Source: a virus
Direction: 5' to 3' (one strand)
DNA: 43,353 nt
IMG/VR virus record: IMGVR_UViG_3300010334_002515
Span: 1-43,353 of that record
Shown piece by piece: positions 39,535 through 43,353 of the stretch (its first letter is position 1; every line of letters begins with the position of its first letter). The translations under genes and the position numbers were made by a program. Below the pieces are notes generated by a model that was not told the DNA's origin, did no database searches, and was given only the letters and a program-made list of their open reading frames with translations.

Positions 39535-39987
39535 ATGAAGTTGTTTGAACGCTCAGGCGGGTATTGGTTGTTTTGGTGGAGTGCTGTTTACTTCATCATT
39601 GGCATGCTAGATCTCTTTGTGCTCAAAACAGATTTGTTTCCATTGACACAGTTAGCATGGTTATGTATAATTGCATTACCGTTGGTTTGTAATCCGCTGG
39701 CTCGCTGGCTCAATATGAAAGAAAATACCATGTTTGATTTGTTTAAGAAAAATAAAATGCCAAAAAATGTAGTACCGTTTCCTGCTCCTCGAGCCGTAGC
39801 ACCAGTTGAACCGCCTGCTCCTAAAGAAAAGGATCCAACTACATACTACGAAATTGGGCATACCTCTGACAACCGTGTATCTCTAAAAATGGGTTATACC
39901 ACACTTACTATGAACTATCAAGGTGTTCAAAATCTTATAGATCAGCTGGAGTTATATCAAAGCCAATTACACCAGGAAACAGAATGA
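39535..39987 (+). CDS. Two-helix membrane protein with soluble tail
   Basis: A 150-residue protein. WLFWWSAVYFIIGMLDLFVL (11-30) and LAWLCIIALPLVCNPLARW (40-58) are likely membrane helices. A proline-rich linker (VVPFPAPRAVAPVEPPAPK) joins a small domain (NRVSLKMGYTTLTMNYQGVQ). An internal ATG at 39730 could give the soluble part alone. It starts one base after the BI-1-like stop, so it belongs to the same unit. Function unknown. Confidence 0.58.
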   Translation: MKLFERSGGYWLFWWSAVYFIIGMLDLFVLKTDLFPLTQLAWLCIIALPLVCNPLARWLNMKENTMFDLFKKNKMPKNVVPFPAPRAVAPVEPPAPKEKDPTTYYEIGHTSDNRVSLKMGYTTLTMNYQGVQNLIDQLELYQSQLHQETE

Positions 39988-40271
39988 AATTTAGAAAAAA
40001 ACCCGTAGTGATCGAAGCAGTTCGATTTATCTATGATGAACAGGGAATGATTGCTGTCAAATCTTTTTGTGGCACAGCATTGGGTAATGTGAGCAAGGAT
40101 CGTCATCCTAGCGCACTAGCAGAAGCAGAAATTGGAACATTGGAAGATGGTGTTCATTTGACTGTGAAACACATTGCCACAGAAGGGGATTGGATTATCA
40201 AAGGTGTGCAGGGCGAGTTCTATGCTTGCAAGCCAGACATCTTTGAACAAACATACGAGCCAGCAGAATGA
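39984..40271 (+). CDS. Conserved phage hypothetical protein (GDWIIKGVQGEFY type)
   Basis: A 95-residue protein of a widespread phage type: starts FRKKPVVIEAVRF and ends EGDWIIKGVQGEFYACKPDIFEQTY. This family is found in many tailed phages and has no assigned function. ATGA overlaps with both neighbours. Confidence 0.72.
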   Translation: MKFRKKPVVIEAVRFIYDEQGMIAVKSFCGTALGNVSKDRHPSALAEAEIGTLEDGVHLTVKHIATEGDWIIKGVQGEFYACKPDIFEQTYEPAE

Positions 40272-40645
40272 CCAATCCATTTAGAGATCAAGAAAAGTTT
40301 ATGAAAGCCTGTGATCAAGTCGCAGGTGGTGAGTTTAATCGAGATCAGTTTGCAATGTATCTCAGACTCATTGAAGAAGAATACAAAGAGCTTTGGGAAG
40401 CTGTCAACAACAATAATCAGTTAGAAACGTTAGATGCACTTATAGATATTCTAGTAGTCACTATCGGTGCCATTCATAGTACAGGTAGCGATGCCGAGGG
40501 TGCATGGAAAGAAGTTATGCGCACTAACTTTGCCAAGATCGATCACGAAACAGGCAAGGTGCGCAAGCGTGAAGACGGCAAGGTTCTAAAGCCAATTGGC
40601 TGGACTCCGCCAGAATTAAAACAATTTATTAAGGAACAATTATGA
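40268..40645 (+). CDS. MazG-like nucleotide pyrophosphohydrolase
   Basis: A 125-residue protein. LIEEEYKELWEAV (34-46) with ETLDALIDILVVTIGAI is the EExxE...xxxD helical metal-binding set of MazG/PRA-PH proteins, followed by the phage-typical tail VMRTNFAKIDHETGKVRK and KPIGWTPPEL. It cleaves nucleoside or related triphosphates to monophosphates, or may lower (p)ppGpp-like signals in infected cells. ATGA overlaps on both sides. Confidence 0.8.
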   Translation: MTNPFRDQEKFMKACDQVAGGEFNRDQFAMYLRLIEEEYKELWEAVNNNNQLETLDALIDILVVTIGAIHSTGSDAEGAWKEVMRTNFAKIDHETGKVRKREDGKVLKPIGWTPPELKQFIKEQL

Positions 40646-41169
40646 CACAACTAGTACCAAATGTAACATTTGCATTTCGCCAAGGCGATCTAGCACCCGA
40701 GGGCGGTGGTTGCCCAATCGGTGGAGAATTTGTATTCAAGACTACAGCAGAGCTGTTTGACAACAAGCGAGTAGTGGTATTCAGCTTGCCGGGAGCATTT
40801 ACCCCAACTTGTTCAACATACCAACTACCCGGCTTTGAAGAGCAGTATGAAGACTTTAGAGCACAAGGTATTGATGATATCTATTGTGTCAGTGTTAATG
40901 ATGCGTTCGTTATGAACGAGTGGGCTCGTAGTTTGAACATTCAAAATGTACATCCTATTCCAGACGGAGCAGGAGTGTTTACAGAAGGTATGGGCATGTT
41001 GATAGATATGAGTGCAATTGGTTTTGGAAAACGCAGTCGCCGTTATGCGGCCATCATCGATAATGGGCAAGTACAGCACATGTTCATCGAACCCGAAGCT
41101 AGCGACACTGATCCAGATCCCTACGGCGTATCAAGCCCAGAAAACGTAATGAAGCATCTTAAAGGATAA
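40642..41169 (+). CDS. Peroxiredoxin 5-type protein
   Basis: A 175-residue protein with [16 protein letters not shown]: Pro50, Thr54 and peroxidatic Cys57, plus Arg in GKRSRRYAA as the third catalytic residue. YxxxFxxx and [18 protein letters not shown] fit AhpC/Prx5. It reduces peroxides with thioredoxin or glutaredoxin as donor. It could protect a phage-modified cell in which many O2-using enzymes operate; that is inference. Confidence 0.85.
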   Translation: MTQLVPNVTFAFRQGDLAPEGGGCPIGGEFVFKTTAELFDNKRVVVFSLPGAFTPTCSTYQLPGFEEQYEDFRAQGIDDIYCVSVNDAFVMNEWARSLNIQNVHPIPDGAGVFTEGMGMLIDMSAIGFGKRSRRYAAIIDNGQVQHMFIEPEASDTDPDPYGVSSPENVMKHLKG

Positions 41170-41171
41170 AA

Positions 41172-41762
41172 ATGCCAAACCTAGTACCAATGGTGATCGA
41201 GCAAGAAGCTCGTGGAGAACGTAGTTATGATATTTACAGTCGCTTGCTCAAGGACCGTATTGTTATGCTGGACACAGATGTTAATGAACATTCGGCAAGT
41301 TTGCTGGTAGCACAGCTACTATTTTTAGAAAGTCAAGGAAATGAAGACATTACTTTTTTCATCAATAGTCCTGGGGGTGTGGTTACTGCCGGCATGGCTA
41401 TCTATGACACAATGCAATTTATTAAACCAGACGTCTGTACCGTCGTTATGGGTCAGGCTTGCAGTATGGGTTCCTTGCTCGCTACTGCTGGGGCTCCTGG
41501 CAAACGCAAAATGCTTCCAAACGCTCGCCACATGATTCACCAGCCAAGCGGTGGTGCAGGTGGACAAGCTACAGACATGGAAATCCAAGTAAACGAAATC
41601 ATTAAAATGAAAAAGAACTTGACCCAAATTTATGTAGACCATAACAGCAAGGGCAAGACGTTTGAGCAGTTCCACTCTGCTATGGAACGTGATAACTTTA
41701 TGAGTGCGCAAGAAGCACTAGATTTTGGATTAATTGACGAGATCATAACAAAACGCCCATAA
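41172..41762 (+). CDS. clpP: ClpP-type serine protease
   Basis: A 196-residue protein, the usual ClpP length. The catalytic triad is Ser98 (MGQACSMGS), His123 ([10 protein letters not shown]) and Asp174 (MERDNFMSA), with [12 protein letters not shown] and GLIDEII also present. It forms a barrel with Clp ATPases and degrades unfolded or tagged proteins. No Clp ATPase gene lies in the window, so it may borrow the host partner or act in capsid/tail processing. It is separated by two bases from the Prx gene and ends ahead of a late promoter. Confidence 0.88.
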   Translation: MPNLVPMVIEQEARGERSYDIYSRLLKDRIVMLDTDVNEHSASLLVAQLLFLESQGNEDITFFINSPGGVVTAGMAIYDTMQFIKPDVCTVVMGQACSMGSLLATAGAPGKRKMLPNARHMIHQPSGGAGGQATDMEIQVNEIIKMKKNLTQIYVDHNSKGKTFEQFHSAMERDNFMSAQEALDFGLIDEIITKRP

Positions 41763-41793
41763 AGTGCGTATATAATTGGTTGCTGTAGTAAAC

Positions 41794-41801
41794 TATAAAT
41801 A
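41794..41801 (+). promoter_or_regulatory. T4-type late promoter (exact TATAAATA)
   Basis: Exact TATAAATA, followed by about 20 nt containing AGGAG seven bases before the ATG at 41822. Unlike the boxes at the divergent points, this leaves a normal leader and ribosome-binding site. A TATAAT at 41771-41776 lacks a convincing -35. Confidence 0.7.
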
Positions 41802-41821
41802 GCTATGTCTAGGAGTTTACT

Positions 41822-42547
41822 ATGGCCCAACTACCATTCGATTGGTCGGAATTAACCCGCAGTAATCTGTACTCTATGTTCTATTCGCTCAACAGCGAAA
41901 TAGTGGGCAAAGAGCTATCTCCCAGTCAAATCCAAAAACGCATTATTCGCCACATTAAGGCGCACCTGCCTGTTAAACTCAAAAAGTGTTTGTATGCTCC
42001 TACTACACCTGGATTTGTATTCATGGGCGGAGTTTACTACAGCGATTTGGATCACAAAGGCAAGCCTGCGATTGAAGTCAATTTCAACTACAATCCAAAC
42101 GATCGAAAGTTACGATTAACCAATCATCGTTTTAAACGTATGGCTATCCGATTTGCTGATGTAGTACTGCATGAAATTGTACATCAGCGCCAATTCCGTG
42201 CCCGTAACTTTAAAAACATTCCCGGATACGAAAGCACTGCCTATTATGCTACTGATCGTAAAAAGCAAGAGTACTATGGTGACAGAGACGAAATGGGCGC
42301 ACATGCGTTCAATTGTGCCTGTGAATTGATTGATCGATTTGGATACGATCCTACAACAATTGGACGATACCTAGATTCAAATCAATGCCGTAGACATAAA
42401 AATTCAACTTGGAATGATTATTTGAAGTCATTTGATTGGAATCACAATCATCCAATTATACGCAGAATGCGTAATTTGATCTTGCGCCAATTGGAAAATG
42501 CCTATTACGGCAAGCCATTTAAGACCACAAACCACTTGACATACTAG
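41822..42547 (+). CDS. HExxH putative zinc metallopeptidase (paralogue of the one at 32644)
   Basis: A 241-residue protein. VVLHEIVHQRQ gives His117, Glu118 and His121, and GDRDEMGAHAFNCACELI gives Glu157 as the third ligand. The block is shared with the protein at 32644. It has an exact T4-type late box and a good AGGAG site, so it is a late gene while its paralogue lies among early genes. A role in virion maturation is possible. Basic C-terminal stretches (RRHKNS, IIRRMRNLILRQLENA) may bind nucleic acid or protein. Confidence 0.68.
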   Translation: MAQLPFDWSELTRSNLYSMFYSLNSEIVGKELSPSQIQKRIIRHIKAHLPVKLKKCLYAPTTPGFVFMGGVYYSDLDHKGKPAIEVNFNYNPNDRKLRLTNHRFKRMAIRFADVVLHEIVHQRQFRARNFKNIPGYESTAYYATDRKKQEYYGDRDEMGAHAFNCACELIDRFGYDPTTIGRYLDSNQCRRHKNSTWNDYLKSFDWNHNHPIIRRMRNLILRQLENAYYGKPFKTTNHLTY

Positions 42548-42564
42548 CAGTTAGGCTGTATAAT
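42536..42564 (+). promoter_or_regulatory. Consensus sigma-70-type promoter
   Basis: TTGACA (42536-42541), 17 bp spacer, TATAAT (42559-42564), overlapping the end of the HExxH gene. It drives the DNA ligase, whose AGGAG site (42587-42591) sits six bases before the ATG. Confidence 0.85.
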
Positions 42565-42597
42565 ATAAACTTATACAGCAACTTATAGGAGTCAAAC

Positions 42598-43353
42598 ATG
42601 AGCGTTTGTGCCAGTCACATTTGGGCCCTAGAAACCCATCCAAGCCGTTTAAACAAAGAAGCCATAATCCTAGCCATAGCTGAAGAAGGCAATAAAGAAT
42701 TCTTTGAAGGTTGTCGTCTTGCGCTAGATCCAATGATCACTTTTGGACTCAAACAGATACCTGAGAAAACAGATGCGGATGGTGCTGGCTTACCTTGGGA
42801 CAGTTTTACTCTCGCTCTTACTGGTTTTGTTACACGTCAAGTTACTGGTAATACAGCACGTGATATGATTGCCGCCATGATGAAGTCAGCAACCAAAGCA
42901 GAATGGAATGGTTGGTATCGTAGGATTTTAATCAAAGACTTGCGCTGTGGTGTAAGCGAAAAAACAATTAACAAAGTAGTGGAGAAGAAGTATGCTGACT
43001 ATGCTATTCCTGTATTCGGTTGTCAGCTTGCTCATGATAGTGCTAATCATGAGTCGAAGGTATCGGGCAAAAAACTTATTGAAGTTAAACTCGACGGAGT
43101 TAGAGTTATTACTATTGTACGTAGTGACGGTCGGGTGGATATGTTCAGTCGCAATGGTAAAGAACTTGCTAACTTTCCTCACATAGCACAACAGATTTCA
43201 AACGTGATTCAACTCAAAGGCGCCAGCAAGAGTATGGACATTGTACTGGATGGAGAAATTATGTCCAGCAGTTTCCAAGACTTGATGAAGCAAGTACATC
43301 GCAAGGACAATGTAGAAGCAGGCGATGCTGTGCTTAACCTGTTTGATGTGGTG
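42598..43353 (+). CDS. ATP-dependent DNA ligase, N-terminal part (cut by window end)
   Basis: 252 codons are visible and the frame is open at the right edge. The nucleotidyltransferase motif I is EVKLDGVRV (Lys164 as the AMP-bearing lysine), MFSRNGK is motif Ia and VLDGEIM motif III. Residues 1-130 form an N-terminal helical domain like that of T4-type ligases (gp30). It seals nicks in replicating phage DNA. The start ATG 42598 has AGGAG six bases ahead, and a consensus promoter immediately precedes it. Confidence 0.88.
   Translation, partial: MSVCASHIWALETHPSRLNKEAIILAIAEEGNKEFFEGCRLALDPMITFGLKQIPEKTDADGAGLPWDSFTLALTGFVTRQVTGNTARDMIAAMMKSATKAEWNGWYRRILIKDLRCGVSEKTINKVVEKKYADYAIPVFGCQLAHDSANHESKVSGKKLIEVKLDGVRVITIVRSDGRVDMFSRNGKELANFPHIAQQISNVIQLKGASKSMDIVLDGEIMSSSFQDLMKQVHRKDNVEAGDAVLNLFDVV

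Noticed and set aside
1-43353. Bacterial chromosome segment instead of phage
   Set aside because: IF-1, ClpP, BI-1 and Prx could suggest a host, but the exact T4-type late boxes, tail-fibre repeats, phage-type ligase, MazG-like tail and the extreme gene overlap favour a phage.
1-43353. CRISPR array, insertion sequence, integrase or attachment site
   Set aside because: No regularly spaced repeats, transposase, integrase or terminal inverted repeats were seen on either strand. The only repeat noted is a 15-base imperfect duplication near 35211.

Overview
The window looks like part of a large, AT-rich, tailed-phage genome, most likely a marine T4-type (myovirus-like) phage. The reasons are: gene packing with 1 to 50 bp overlaps throughout, exact T4-type late promoter boxes (TATAAATA) before a tail-fibre-like gene and another gene, an ATP-dependent DNA ligase, a MazG-like pyrophosphohydrolase, SpeD, ClpP and many short phage-type conserved genes, and no ribosomal or core host operon. 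The host cannot be named from the sequence; an IF-1 of general bacterial type and the metabolic gene set fit a marine bacterium. All functional calls rest on motifs read by eye; no database search was run.

Region A (1-31191) is an unusual accessory-chemistry island made of short blocks on alternating strands. It holds thirteen Fe(II)/2-oxoglutarate oxygenase-like proteins (HxD...H...R), eight radical SAM proteins, three SGNH-hydrolase-like proteins, a flavin-dependent halogenase-like protein, two PLP enzymes, a QueC-like PP-loop ATPase, a nitroreductase-like protein, a short SDR, a glycine-amidinotransferase-like enzyme, a SpeD-like decarboxylase, a methyltransferase-like protein and one tail-fibre-like protein. 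Each divergent switch point is only 24 to 40 bp wide and carries TAAATA boxes, most of them 4 to 7 nt before the start codon, which predicts leaderless late mRNAs. At every convergent point the 3' ends of the genes overlap.

Region B (31191-43353) is all on the plus strand and looks like early/middle genes. It is driven by consensus sigma-70-type promoters (TTGACA, 17 bp, TATAAT or TAAAAT) at 31191, 33281, 37934 and 42536. It begins with a degenerate class II tRNA-like gene and continues with a secreted HExxH protein, an AbrB/MazE-like protein, translation initiation factor IF-1, two related HExxH proteins, small phage genes, a metallophosphoesterase, an MBD4-like DNA glycosylase and an SGNH protein. 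After these come an envelope block (three lipoproteins, a one-TM peptide, a Bax-inhibitor-1-like protein), MazG-like, peroxiredoxin 5-like, ClpP and a DNA ligase cut by the window end.

Working picture (inference): region B supports host takeover and replication, while region A is expressed late and makes or installs modifications, on virion proteins, glycans or small molecules, using oxygen- and radical-dependent chemistry. The tail-fibre-like gene embedded in it is a candidate target.
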